DNA of 64,000 bases, taken from Agroathelia rolfsii. Lineage: Eukaryota > Basidiomycota > Agaricomycetes > Amylocorticiales > Amylocorticiaceae. The notes beneath the pieces are model-generated. The model saw only the letters and a list, made by a program, of their open reading frames with translations, searched no databases and was not told the DNA's origin. Every line of letters starts with the position of its first letter. Within the stretch, counting starts at the first letter, position 1. This document shows, one piece after another, positions 25,706 to 39,317 of this stretch. Location: NCBI GenBank assembly GCA_018343915.1, contig JABRWF010000004.1, positions 4,154,001-4,218,000 of the forward strand, read 5' to 3'. The position numbers and the translations under genes were made by a program.

Positions 25706-28700
25706 TGATCTACTCACGATATATATATGTTTTTCTACTGGGGTGACAGGTTGGGTTTTTTTGCGATGTGAGGTTCATCGAAGTATTCTACCGTATTTTC
25801 ATAATGATAGTTTCATTCACCTATGTATAGTAAAGTAATTATAGTACCATCAATGACGGTGAAACTGTCGCGTCCTGTAAACCTATAATTCATCTTGAAT
25901 TGCTCACCAATAAGCTCTGGCAGGCGACGCTGCTTGCATTGCGGAATACTTGCTTTTCATGTGTTAGCCTTCTACTAGAGCATTTTACGTACGTGAGCGG
26001 CTATTTCCATATTTAGCCTGCCTATTTTTGTTAGGGACAGCGCCCAGGATACAGGATGTTTTGAGAGACTTTGATGAACTTGAATGGACGATCAATCGTA
26101 AAAGATGGTCTTTAGGTTCAAGTTGTTCAATGCCAAATCTAGCCTTTCCGTATCTTTGTTCAATAGCGTTCAAAATGTAAGCATTTTAATGATATAAATG
26201 AATTTGGACACACTGCATATTTATACCAGTTCCTAATACAATATCACATTCATTCCATGGGCTCGGGGTCAATTCAATCTTGGCTGGTTATTAATCTCAA
26301 ATAACCAGTCGTTCGTACAAATAGGCAATGTGGCCAGCCAAGTCAGTTACGGGATAGTAGAGCCCAGCAAGAGCAGGATATTGTATATTTCAGCGGTGAC
26401 ACAACCGGAGAGTTTGCTTTGAGCCCAAATCGCTAAGAGAATCCGGGCATATTCATCGATTTAAAGTTTTAACAAAAATGTCGGACAAAAGACTCCGTCC
26501 GCAATAATCCATCTGTACCCGCGCCATGTACTATGATATCACTGGCAGGAGACTGCTACTCAAACCAGTTGGTTGCCAGTGATTGGCACGATTTCCCAGC
26601 TGCGACTTGAGCAGCGATTCTTTCCAGTGCTATATCTATCCGTTCCTACTTGGTGGCTCAGTCCGATGTCAGATAAATAACGCTTTGGAATAATAAAACT
26701 TTGGAGCTTTAGAAGGCTATTCATGCTTCTAACCGCCCAACTGAGACTCATGTGTATGATCGCCCACGCTGTGAGTGCCAAAAAAACCTCAGCCCTCAAG
26801 ATCCTGCGCTAAAATCCAAGTACGTAGGATTCCCACAAGAAATCTCTGGCGCTGTCACCTCCGAACTGGGTGAAATATCAAGAACCTATGACGCTAAAGC
26901 GGGATGATATCGCTGTAAAGTTCTCTCACGGCTACCCCAGTTTCATAGGTGACTCTTAGTCATTTTGATGATATTTTTATCAGATACACCGTCCATGTTG
27001 GCGTTGGTTCTAGTAGTGATTCGGAGTGAGAACACCGGCAGCGTGTTGATTGACCCATGCTACGCTCAACTCGTGGCCAATGTTCCAATATCTGGACCCC
27101 TACATCCAAATCACCAGAAGCCCGGATAGCATCGGATTTTTACTCATTATTGGAAAAATCGCCTTCATGGACCACAAAGACGAATAGAACCCCAGTGGGC
27201 TAATCAGTCTCGAGCAGTTTCTTTTGATCAAGTGTCCGTTCCTACCGGGTCCATCATAACGAATGGTTGAGTCCACGTCTTCTCTCCAAGCCTACATCCC
27301 TTGGCTGGACTAGCAATAACATCGCGGGTTATATGGAATCGGCGTTCTGATATGTTAGTAGCTTACAATAGACATCGGTACCAGCGGCTGACAAGACAAT
27401 CATGATTGCTTGCGAGATCCCCGTGTCATCAAGCTTGAATCTGCACTGCATACCATTCTCATCGATGACGAATTTGACCATCGTGACACAATATGGGGTA
27501 CAATTAAACCTTCAGCCAGAGTCATCCGGAATACTAGTACACGTCTTTCGGGAAAAATATACTACTAATATTTATCACAGCATAATGAGCCCTGAAGCAC
27601 CGAATCGTCGAAAACGCGGCGCCTATAGTGCTCTAGACCCAATGATAAGCGACGTCTATCTTTCCTTCTACAAGGGCCCTAATTTTGAGGGGGAGGGGGT
27701 ACTATGTTACTCATGGCCGAAAGCAAAGCTTTAAGGTTCTAGTTTACCTTAGCTGGCTGGGACGGGACCTTGAAGCAATATATCTTGCTTCGGCGATCGC
27801 TGTTCCGGCCAGTGCATATGACAAACGGGCGAAGAAGAACTCGAAATAGATCAGGCCTCAATTTTGTTCTTATGATAACACATGGGGGTTTGACGGAGTT
27901 GAATCATACCTGAATGCATTTTCATTTGTCCCTCCCCCCTTTTTCGCTGGCTTCTTTTAATATTAAATAATTCATTATTTCAAAAATTGTTGATCACGAG
28001 ACTCAATATGCAGCAGCTCATGAAAGGGAGATATCTTCAATTCTGGGCTTGCTTGCTTTGGATATCATTAAAATACAGCCATTCAGAGTAACGCAACACA
28101 CACCCGCCGCTCATAAGCTATATGCTGCATAGGTGATCATGAAAGTCTAGGGCTCGACTTGAGGACATGGAAAGCATACCCGGGCTGCACGAATGTCCGA
28201 TGAACCATCTGATATCATGTGGTGTCTGTGAGCCAAATAAGTCAAAGACTTGGGCATCACGATGGACTCGGCATCATCCCAAACTGGGGAGAAAGTCAGT
28301 GCTTGGAATCAGGAACCGGCAATCACAGTATCTGGCGGGACGATATGTCGACATAAGTAATTGTTGCGATTGATTGACGAAACTGGGGTGCGTGTTTACT
28401 GCATGCGATGAGAAATGCATGTCATGGCCTGGACATGGTCTACAGAACCCACTCCAGATAAGAGCTGAGAGCAGGTGTCAAGCAAAGGCTATAATTGTCA
28501 AGCTAATGCTTTAGGCTAATATACGAACTCAGCAGCGCAATGATTCGAACGATACCGTGCGTAAGATGTCTCAAATTACACTGACATTCGGTGGACCTGG
28601 ACGCAAGGTGTGATCGTGATCTATATACACATCGCTCAAGTAGACTCATCACAACTTTCGTCAGACTTAGCGTCATGTTTGAGATGGGCTGCCAGCGCAT

Positions 28701-29235
28701 TAGCCAGAATCATGCGCGGGTCCTGTTTTCTCGGACAAGACTAGCATTACGGCACCATCCGCCCGTGCGGACCGTCGGCGCTTGGGACACATCACATCGG
28801 TATAATAGTCAATAACTCTGGAGTCAGGGAAATGAGACGCAAATCAGAATAAACCCTGCTCCACCTTTTGGAAAGGGTAGTAGACACCATGTACCACCGT
28901 CCCTAGAGAATCGAAAAATGCTGAAAAAGAAAATCAGTGTGTTCCGGAAGCATCAGAGTATGCGTGAGCAGACGTTAGTAAACTAATCATGCAAGGGAAA
29001 TAAAAAAACCCGCAATATTAAAACCGCACAACAAATATGGAATTTAATTTGGTCAGAAAACATAAAAGTACACGTAGTAAATGTGTAGCAAGCACAATTG
29101 ATCCATGACCTGATGGCAGATATGACAGAAATAGAAAAGAATATTAATGAATGGGGAGCAGGAGCACAGATAGCCTACGGAAGCAGAAAAGGGAACAATC
29201 ATATTAAAGAGGTTCCACCGGAGACATGACAACGC
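25706..29235. other. Gene-poor region, 3.5 kb
   Basis: The largest empty stretch in the window. One open frame of 110 codons (27402-27734, +) has no recognisable motif. The remainder carries short frames only. No mobile-element protein, terminal repeat, tRNA or satellite was recognised. Confidence 0.4.
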
Positions 29236-29970
29236 CTAAAGGCGTGTGACTGCCTTGGCGTCGAGGGGCATGCCTGATCAACAGCAAGTCAGAAGCAAGC
29301 CATCGAACACAACGAAGTGAAGAGAACCAACCAGATGGGTCGATACCATTACGGGCTAGATACTGCTCCTGCCGAATGAGGCGTGCGCGGTCGAAGCTGG
29401 GAAGGACAGGATCGTTCAGGATCAGTAAGACAGCTCGGGCGGACAAGATTCAAAAGACACACTTGACGCCCTGGCTACGCATTATATCCTGGATTTCTTG
29501 TGCATCGCGGGGGTCCAGGCCAGAGCGAGTGTCCATGTCACGAATGTTAGCTTCGATATCGAAGGCAGAAGAAGACAGGCCAGCATCGCGCTGCGCCTCA
29601 AAGGTGGCGAGAGGAGAGTACCCGGACAACGAGGCACCTCGAGAATGGAACCATTTGTTGAGACGCCAGCCCACTATCCTATCCGATGTCATTCTGAGAA
29701 CCATAGCCATGCCATATTGAGCCTGTTTACGCACACATCAAGAGAAAAACACAGAGCGCAGCTAAGGTGACCAATTGGTAACTCATCGTTAAGAAGTAAG
29801 GCGTGGAGGTGGCGGTGGCAAAGTGGCGGTGGCTGACTAACATGCGTTCGATCCCCTTCACAGTCCAACAAAGACATCGAGCGCCATTGACAAGCCATAG
29901 ATTCTGAGTCATTCCCCCCCACAGACAAGCCTGAACTGCTACCTCCACCCCCATCATTACCATCTATCAT
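29236..29970 (-). CDS. DUF2015-like small conserved protein
   Basis: Exons 29842-29970, 29463-29722, 29332-29396 and 29236-29273 give 163 residues. The acidic/Gly/Ser N-terminus is followed by THAQYGMAMVLRMTSDRIVG, a charged middle and the C-terminal pattern NFDRARLIRQEQYLARNGID then PSGMPLDAKAVTRL. That ending, a helix with an RL...ARNGI core followed by a xGxPxDxKxV tail, matches what I remember of the fungal DUF2015 family, which has no defined function. The first ATG is only 9 bases from the divergent start codon of the Smr gene; in-frame later starts exist (MACQW, MSLLD). Splice joins are phase-consistent. Confidence 0.7.
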
Positions 29971-29979
29971 AACCAGAGA
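29971..29979. promoter_or_regulatory. Nine-base gap between two divergent start codons
   Basis: Only 9 bases separate the first ATG of the minus-strand DUF2015-like gene from the ATG of the Smr-domain gene. Core promoters and 5' leaders must therefore lie inside the other gene, or upstream exons or later starts exist. No TATA-like element is evident nearby. Confidence 0.5.
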
Positions 29980-31831
29980 ATGGATAGGCTACAGAAGGAA
30001 CTAGAGGTAGGACCATGGCTTTCTTTCGTCTCGTTACTATTCCTCTTGATGTCTGTAGGCTGAATTCTGCCCACCGCTGGATACATCGCTCCTTGCCGCA
30101 CTACTGGCCGAAACATCTCCCAATTCCACCAGTGATGAGATTAGTGCCTTGAGAAAGACATTACACGAACTGGCCTGCCAAGCGGACTTCGATCTTGCCA
30201 CGGATACCTCTGCATCCTCATCATCCTCATCAGATTCGCCGTTCAACTCCACACCTTCTGAACTCGAGAGTTGCAATACTTCTGCTTCAGATTTATCCGT
30301 ATCATCGCCACTTGGATTCTTGCGTGCTGCTTTGCCCCATGTCCCCATATCGGTCCTTCGTGCTGCACTTGACGATATCAGTGCCGACAATGTCAACACG
30401 CTGGACATGGAGGCTGTTATTGAGAGTATCTTAACTCACCAGTACATTACTGAGCTTGAGGAAAGAGGCTTAGATGAGGAAGAAAGCAACAATGGAGAAG
30501 ACACTGCCTGGACGGTGGTTTCCCATCGCCGGTTACAGGAGCCTAAAAGTTCAGTAGCGTACAAGCCTAAACCCAAGCAAAAGTTAAAACAGCAGAAGGC
30601 TTTGAAAGTGTCACTTGTCGATATCCGGCAACAGAACCATCGACGACCAGTCGCTGCTGCTCCTGCAGACTTGTGGTCCCAAATATCTTCCATAACAGCA
30701 CATTTAGCATCCGCGTTACACCCCACACCGGCTACATATTTTTCGTCATTTTTCCATAATCCCAAATATCCGACACCAGCCCATGCCCTTCGTGCCGCAC
30801 TGAGATCCATACCGGACGACCCAAACGCATTGAAATTGGATCCTTCACAGTTGGTCGACCTTGTGCCACTCGGAACGGGCATGGATGATATTATCCTCGT
30901 CTGTAAAGCATGCCGCGGAAGGGCAGATGATGCACTTGATGTCCTATCTGTGCTTTCAGATCTTGAGCGCACACCAGATATGGCAGTTCTTCATTCGCCT
31001 CTCCCCTCCACACCTTCTACTGTTTTGACCAGTCCGATTATACCTCAGAGTCCTGTGTCGCTATCCACTCATGCCATGACTCCTTCCCCCATCGCGATGT
31101 CGCCCATCACCATGATTCATGGTACAAAGGCACGGAACAAGGAACTGAACTCGTCCCCTTCGTGGCACGAAGTTCCTGTACGGGAGATGCGTGCCACCAA
31201 TCCTCATGCGGCCTTCATCCCGTCTCTTGCTCCCCCCAATTCCCCGTCTGAAAATAGCGCTAAACGGAAGTCGTGCCCTGCGCCCACGTTCAATCGTACA
31301 CTGCCCCAGGTAGAAGAACAGACTCAGGAAAGTCTACTACGTGAGGCTGCTCGCGCATGGATGGCAAGCCGTCGCAATGGCATGGCTGGTCGAGGCGGCG
31401 AGGTAGCCATGGTGTATGCTGAAAGGGCGCGCGAGATTGGTGAACTCGCAAGAAAAAATGACCTCGAAGACGCAAGAGCCCGAGTCGAAAAAACATTGTA
31501 CGTCTTTGAAACCTTAGTTTTTTTTTTTGCGTTTATTTCTTGAGGAGAAAGCGTTCTTCTAAAATTGTAGTACTCTAGGGCTACCTCCCGTGATGGGCGG
31601 ACCATTGACTTACATGGTACGACAACAACAGAAGCTGTGAATATCGTTCAGGGTATCTTGGCTCGCACCGGTACACCCCTGACCATCATCACCGGTCGAG
31701 GAAAACACTCCGCGGGCCGCGTGGGTGTCCTTGGACCAGCGGTCCAACGTGCACTTGTAGAAAATGGGTGGTCCGTAAGCAAGTGGGAGGGTGGTCTCAC
31801 TGTACGTGGCCGTCTTTCTTCCGGAAGATGA
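29980..31831 (+). CDS. Smr-domain protein
   Basis: Exons 29980-30006, 30059-31497 and 31579-31831 give 572 residues. A helical N-terminus (AEFCPPLDTSLLAALLAE) is followed by a Ser-rich stretch and a CUE-like region (FLRAALPHVPISVLRAALDD, then MEAVIESILTHQYI). The C-terminus holds the Smr domain: TIDLHGTTTTEAVNIVQGIL with the DLHG motif, then IITGRGKHSAGRVGVLGPAV. Smr domains are nucleases or nucleic-acid-binding modules. CUE-like plus Smr architecture is seen in eukaryotic proteins such as S. cerevisiae Cue2, which acts in no-go mRNA decay; that link is by architecture only. The third exon is joined at TCTAG|G, the only acceptor that keeps the Smr domain in frame. Confidence 0.82.
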
Positions 31832-32606
31832 ACAAGGATGCTGTACAGCTGCATTGTTTACTCAAAAATTTCTTTCCCTTGATTATTGTGTGTCAAATTG
31901 CATCCTGTCAGATCCACGGCCTGGATACTACTCCTGAGAATCATTAGAGCTATTGTCAGAGGTATATCAACTTGGCTAGATCCCGGACTATTTTTTTTTC
32001 TTGCATGATTATATTTTTGTACTCTTGGTTTTCCTTAGATGTAGTAGACCAATTGACCTCAGACTTGGCAGTTGTACTATCATCATGCGATACATATACT
32101 GTGCTACTATTATGGTTACCGTTGTATCTGCCCGCGCGGGATTAGAAAGCACCGGTCGTGATCACGGCTTGGGTCGTCCTGATAAGAAAATCAGCTTCAC
32201 GTGGAGCTATGGGAAGAAAACTTTAAAAAAAGGTTACCCTGGGAAGCCTGCGCGCGCTGTGCCGCGTTTTGTGTTCATATAGTTACGACTCGCATGAAGA
32301 TATTTTGTGCAGTGGGAAGACATCTATTACACGACTAAAGAACAACTACTGATAAGAATGCGCCATCTACGTAGTAGACCGTAGCGATATGCTTCTATTA
32401 TAGTAATCATATGAAACCCTGCACAATGATCGAGAAGCCACATAGTCCGAAGAGGGGACTCCTCGGATGTCCCCGGCGGTAATTATTAAGAATATAGGGA
32501 TACACAAGAAGTACAGCACGAACAACTGGTACGGAAGGAAGAAGGGAGTATATGTATGGCCTATCAGGTCTAAGTCCCAGCACACCCTGTCACATATAGT
32601 TGTACC
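31832..32606. other. Convergent intergenic region
   Basis: 3' sides of the Smr gene and the KAT14-like gene. A 93-codon open frame at 32001-32282 looks like chance. Nothing else seen. Confidence 0.4.
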
Positions 32607-34218
32607 TTATCTTCGCAATCGTAATCGGAAGGCGTTCTTCGACGCCCGTGAATTCTCGTCCAAATAGTCGTTGTAGAAGTCCACAATGAACTCCTCGGCC
32701 TTGAACCCAAATCGATTATATAACAACTAATCAAAAAAGTGTGATCAGTCATGACGTCAGGTTAGTTAATTAAAAAAGGCAAAAAGGGGCATCTTTAGAT
32801 ACCGAGTGAAGAGGACTACGAACGATATACGTATTATGACATGTGTATAAAAGGATTCATGAGGAGATAATCAGTCCTCGGCTCACCATAGCAGGATTGT
32901 TTGCAGAGACATGCAGCGAGAAGTCTCTATGTGGGTTCATCTCCAAGAGATAGTATAACATGGTCCTAAACAGCCGAAATATCAGATAGTGTTTAGTCTA
33001 AGTCGCCCAGGAACCTCCGCGGACTTATGCACAGTAAAGAGAAGAGGTTGATATGTAGTTAGGCATGAGTAGCATATGTGCATGAGCCCGAGGGAAAAAA
33101 AAATAGTTAACCTGGGTCGAAAGTGCTAGTATCCGGACGAGAGACCTGTGCTGGCCTGTCTCCCACGGAAAACGCGGACTTACGAAGCGATTCTAGAGCC
33201 TTCCCAGCCAGCACGAACAGCAAGGTATGTTATGTAGGTCTCTTGGGGCGAACTAATGATGGCTAGCCCAACCACAAGCTTCTTGTACATTGCTAGTACA
33301 GTGCATTGTTCAGGTGAATGATCAAGCGAATCTGTGACTTCATAACGAGGAGATATCGGTATACATGTTCTTTTCCGAAAAAATCATTCAAATTCCGTAA
33401 TTTAACTGCACATACCATCGATGCCATCCCAGAACATTCGTGAAAGTAGATCATGCACCTGTGGCAGGTGCCACTTCTGTAAGCTGACATAAGAAATTGG
33501 TGCAGGTACATGGTTAGGCGGACCGCAATCCGAGCTAGGGGAGAGGATGCAACAGAAAGTTCAGATTCAAGTCAGTAACTGTAGCTTTACAAGCCAGATA
33601 GTGGAAGTGACATATGACAATGTAAAACATGATAACAGGGCCAGGCCCAGTTTTTCATTGTCAAAGAAAGAAGAGGGCGAGAGAAGGTCAAATGATGCAC
33701 ATACTTTGCTATCCGAAAGAAGGCCTTAACATCTGTCATAAGGTTCATCCACGCACTGGATGTGATCCAATCGACAGCAAGCAGACCTGGTGGTCCCTTG
33801 GATGCAAGATAGGTGGATGAACCTTGATCCACCTTATTGGCATGTGGTCCTGTGTGTCCAATTATTCTCGACAAGAGTGTGGATTCGTATGGTGTCGTCT
33901 TGATGGCATACAGTGCATCGAGAACGTCTTGCCCAACAGTGTCCACTGTTGTGTTCGGCACCGAAGCTGACGTTATCGTTTTATTGCCCGTGGTGTAGTA
34001 TTGAAGAGCGTCGGCGGTGATAACCTGAAGGATGACGGTTTGATACTTTAACTTGAGATTGACGCAATAGATGCGATACATACGTGATTGGATTTTAATC
34101 GTCTAAGGACAAGAGCCTGATTGCAGGATAGTGCGCCATGAATACGTTGGAGACCTTCTAGCTGAGCCAGGGCAGAGTTAGTATCTAGTGGTGCTTGCGT
34201 CGAAGACGATGACTGCAT
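32607..34218 (-). CDS. KAT14/CSRP2BP-like GNAT acetyltransferase
   Basis: Exons 34084-34218, 33705-34024, 33416-33534, 33184-33331, 32887-32965 and 32607-32726 give 306 residues; all joins are in phase. The C-terminal half aligns by eye with the acetyltransferase end of metazoan KAT14: LLSRMFWDGID, CTVLAMYKKLVVGLAIISS, TYITYLAVRAGWEGSRIAST (acetyl-CoA-binding strand and loop), LHVSANNPAMLLYNRFGFKA and FRLRLRR at the very end. KAT14 is a subunit of the animal ATAC complex. The N-terminal 150 residues (ending in the LLAVDWITSSAWMNLM region) are not recognised. It lies next to the histone H4/H3 pair. Activity on histones is inferred from family only. Confidence 0.82.
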
Positions 34219-34527
34219 AGCTAATCAATATCTAGATAGTGTCTTTACTTAAGTATGATACACTGTTATTTGAGAACAGCCTCAGGACACTTAATTGCAC
34301 GATGTTCAAGTTATGTAACACCGTGACTTGACTTAAGATACACACCTAACCGGTAAATGCCGAACCCTCGAGATTACATCATCCTCACCTGATAGACGGG
34401 TTTTGGCCAAGTAGCAACTCCAAAAAGGTGGATATCGAAGCAGATGAAATTGCAAATGGGGAGAGATAAATTATGATAGTACAGTAGAACCAAAATACAA
34501 GAATAAACAGAAACGCCATGTGACAAT
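34219..34527. other. Intergenic, KAT14-like promoter side and H4 3' side
   Basis: About 310 AT-rich bases between the KAT14-like start and the H4 stop codon. No animal-type histone stem-loop was recognised. Confidence 0.4.
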
Positions 34528-35799
<1,272 letters not shown>

Positions 35800-36049
35800 A
35801 GAGCCTGTTTATATAATTTTCTTTCCTCATTCGTTTCTGAGCATGATTGTACCTGTATTGTAAATTATCTCCTGCGGTTTCCTTTATATAACGACTATTC
35901 TTAATCAAAACCTGAAATGGTAAACTAGAAGCCTGAATCGTAAGGGTGGCTGTTGACTTTTCCACCAAATTTGTCAAGGGAATTAATGTGCCGTGTTCAT
36001 AATCCACGTCATTGCGGAATGTTGTAAGGGGCCGATCACGTTCTACAAT

Positions 36050-39028
36050 TTACGCCAGTTTGGGTTTCTTACTTTCCCGAGTTGAGCTGGACTCTGGCTG
36101 GCTCGTTGAGTGCGACGTGTCTGCCCCATCGGCAGCTTTGTCGGCCTCAGCCTTTGACAGATCCGCAAGCCATTCGCCAGCCTCCGCCCCTGGAAACAAC
36201 CAGACGTGACTGGGGAGAAGTAATTAGCCCAGTTTGACTTTCAAGGAAATACGGTTTGTTACCCACCTGCTTCCTACTCGCGTGGGATCCTCCGCCTGCT
36301 GGTCATCTAGCGCACGCTTGGTGGTGCCTGCCGAAGTAGGGTTGGTAGCGGTGGCGGCGGAGGATGGTCCGCCACTATTATTTGGACGGGCGTCTGTGTC
36401 TGAGATCGATCTACCCAGAGCTGCTACGGCTGGGATCGGCGGCGGGAGCGGCCAATGTAATTGGCGACAAAGATGTTCCACGATCTCGTCAGCGTCGCCC
36501 AAAAGGATAATCTACGGTCCCGAATCAGGTTAGCCGTTTAGAGTCGCCGCATAAACAGATTATGGTATCCTGCCACGCGTGGGCAGGGTGGGTTCTACAT
36601 ACATCTGGGTTGATATGTCGCACCGGGGTTTTGTTGATTAGTATCTGCAGGTAGGTCGCAATGTGAGAGAAAAATACAACAAGCCAATAGATTTAGGGAG
36701 AAGAGGCGGAAAGGAGTCAGATGCATACCTGCGGAACGGAATGTGGAATGTGCCCTGTCGTATGTCCGGCAATCAAATATGTCAGCGGAAGGCGAATAAG
36801 AACAGGACTTGGACTAGTCAGGAAGGAGGAAAGCATCGTACAGACAACATCAGCCACCGGCGCCACCTTGAGCGATGTGCCCATGACGATCAGGAGATCA
36901 ATCTTATCAAAGTCGTCCTTTAATGACTGCTCAAATGCCTCGTTAAGTTTTTCGCCAAAAAAGGTGATGTCTGGCTATAAGGTCGCAGCATAAATTGTCA
37001 AATACGCCAGAGAATGGGACCCAAAAAATGCAATCAGATCATACGCAAAAAAAATGACGGTCGATTGCAAGCGAGTTGCGTGTGCGCAAACTCACCTTCA
37101 TCACACCCGGTGGATAAGTAGGCACATTCATCCCCTCTTCTTCTTCTTCGTCCTCCCCTGAGCTATCCCAAGGACGTGCACTGCTCTTCCTTTTCTTCTT
37201 CTTCTTCTGCTTGCCCTGGCCTGACTTCTTAGCACCGGCGCCAACTTTTCCGTCCTTGTGTGCTGCCATCCCGTTGCCGTGGCACGCCTTACACAGGGCC
37301 ACTCGCTTCGCCATGATATCATCTTCGATTTCTCGTCCCTTGACCGTCTGCCGGCAATTGATGCATGTCGCTGTCGCGAATGAGCCGTGGCACTGCAGCA
37401 CGCGTTGGATCCCGACTAGCGTCTCTAGCGTGTCGATGTTCTGCGTGTAATTCTAGACCCAGAATGCGAACGTAATGCGTGTGATGGCAAGCGCGAGAGT
37501 TCACGAGAGCAGAAAGAGCGAGGTGGGAAGGTGGGCTTCAGGATAAAAAAAGAAACAAGTCTATAATGTCGGACTTACCCGCAATAGCTGCATAAAGACA
37601 ACCCCCATTAGAATCATCACAGGAAAACAGATGGACTAACTCTGTATGTGAACCGAGCTTACCTTGCCTCTGTCTTCCACAGCCTTGATAAAACGGTGAC
37701 AGGGCGAAGGCACAAAGTTAGAGGGGTATATCTGACTAGAGACCGAGGTGTTATCATTCTAAAAGGTGATTCGCCGAGGAAGTTCAGTGAGGTCTGACCT
37801 TGCAAAAGAGCTGTGACAGCCCCGATAACGGGCCCCCCAAAAAACGATTGGTCAGGAGTCTTTCCCCCCAAACAAACAAATATGATGTACTGCTAGACTG
37901 ACTAGAATACTGTGCACATCCTCAACAGTCAGCAAGTATCTTATAGATGCCGAACTACAATTCAAGTACGTGCCTGCAGGATTCTCCCGAAAATAATTTA
38001 TGTCAAACCTAACCAAAGGCTTGTTATGGCTATGATATCTTACGAGCGTGGATGCATCTCACATTTGCTGGGGATCATCCAAGTCGTATTTTCCCTCTTG
38101 TTGAAGAACAGCATATAATCCGTTGTGTGAACGAAAGTCGGGGATGCCACATGAAACGCCTATATTATTAAACTTTCAGCTAGGATATATTGTCATATGA
38201 AACGTGAAACTATTTACTGATGCCAGCACCAGTCAAGAAGACAATCCGTTGAGACCTGCGTACGAGATCCACGGCGTCGTCAATAGTGCTATATTGTGTT
38301 AGTCTCTCCCGAAGGCGTAGTCTGAGGGTCAATACCACGTTAAAAAAGTCTCAATGAATGAAAGACCTTCCACTAACTGATGATGTAAGGCGACGCGCAA
38401 GAAGTACAACAGCGTCTTTTGCCTTTTACCTTGCAACTCGGGGCACTTGACGTTTTTTGTCCTTTTCAGAAGTGACGTAACATTCTAGACTAAATACTTA
38501 CAAGGTCTATACCAAAAACGAGGAGAAGTTTTGGTATGGGGATCTGTCGTGTTACGACATATTCTTGTAGCCAGGATCCCATGCCTGACATCAAGTCATT
38601 GGCGTCAAGCACATTATGCCAACTATGGTTGACGAGATTTTTTTGTACATACCGTGTTCCTTTAGATGTCTAAGCATGCCTTGAATTTGCTGAGGCTTCC
38701 AAGTCCCTTCCAGTTCATCTGGTCGAAAGTTATGTGAGCTGTGTTGTACCGAGTTAAATACATACCAACCTCTAGAGGTAGGTCCGATGGCGTCGCTTTC
38801 CAGTTCCGAAAGCTCTGAGTCGCTGTCGTCGTGCTCTGGTATGCCATTGATTATTTCTGGCTCGTCATCCGTTTGGAGCTCAGTCTCAACATCCAGACCG
38901 TCCAATATATCTTCAATAACATCTTCATCGATGTCAACCTCCTCTGCAGCATCTATAAATGCCTGCACCTGGCTATAAAATTCTGCGGAGCGTTTGAGCT
39001 GGGCGGATGGAGGAGGCCGATTGTCCAT
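36050..39028 (-). CDS. Class I sirtuin (Sir2/SIRT1 type), 17 exons
   Basis: NAD-dependent protein deacylase, probably nuclear. Exons: 38770-39028, 38653-38718, 38502-38584, about 38379-38416, 38218-38321, 38063-38159, 37974-38008, 37903-37909, 37799-37810, 37663-37735, 37579-37587, 37096-37452, 36842-36974, 36729-36754, 36603-36644, 36267-36511 and 36050-36209 (581 residues). Motifs in order: [64 protein letters not shown] with the catalytic His, zinc pairs CINC and [27 protein letters not shown] and [15 protein letters not shown] Lys-rich then Asp/Glu-rich insert sits between the second zinc pair and DITFFG. Exons 8, 9 and 11 are only 7, 12 and 9 bases. The ATG at 39028 was chosen because upstream frames lack one. 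The C-terminal [12 protein letters not shown] tail is conserved. Confidence 0.85.
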
Positions 39029-39317
39029 AAGTGCTATGTTGTTACTAGTAATTGGTGGCTGACTTGAAGTCGCGAACGAAAGTGGCCTCAGCGAGCTATG
39101 TCTATCACTTGATCCGAATGCCGACACATAGCGGCCATTTCATTGACCACTCTCACCTGCTAACCACGACCGAGTCTTTTTTTTCTTCTGGGTGGCGAGT
39201 GCCTGAAAATAAGTTTCCAGAGCGCGATTTGTCTTTGAAAGAATATCTGCATCTATCTCCCGCGAATCACGACACAGACAGTAGCCATAGGCCTTCAAGC
39301 TAATCCACGTTTCTGTC

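Noticed and set aside
32001..32282. 93-codon plus-strand frame after the Smr gene
   Set aside because: No motif, between two convergent 3' ends, and composition like the neighbouring non-coding DNA.
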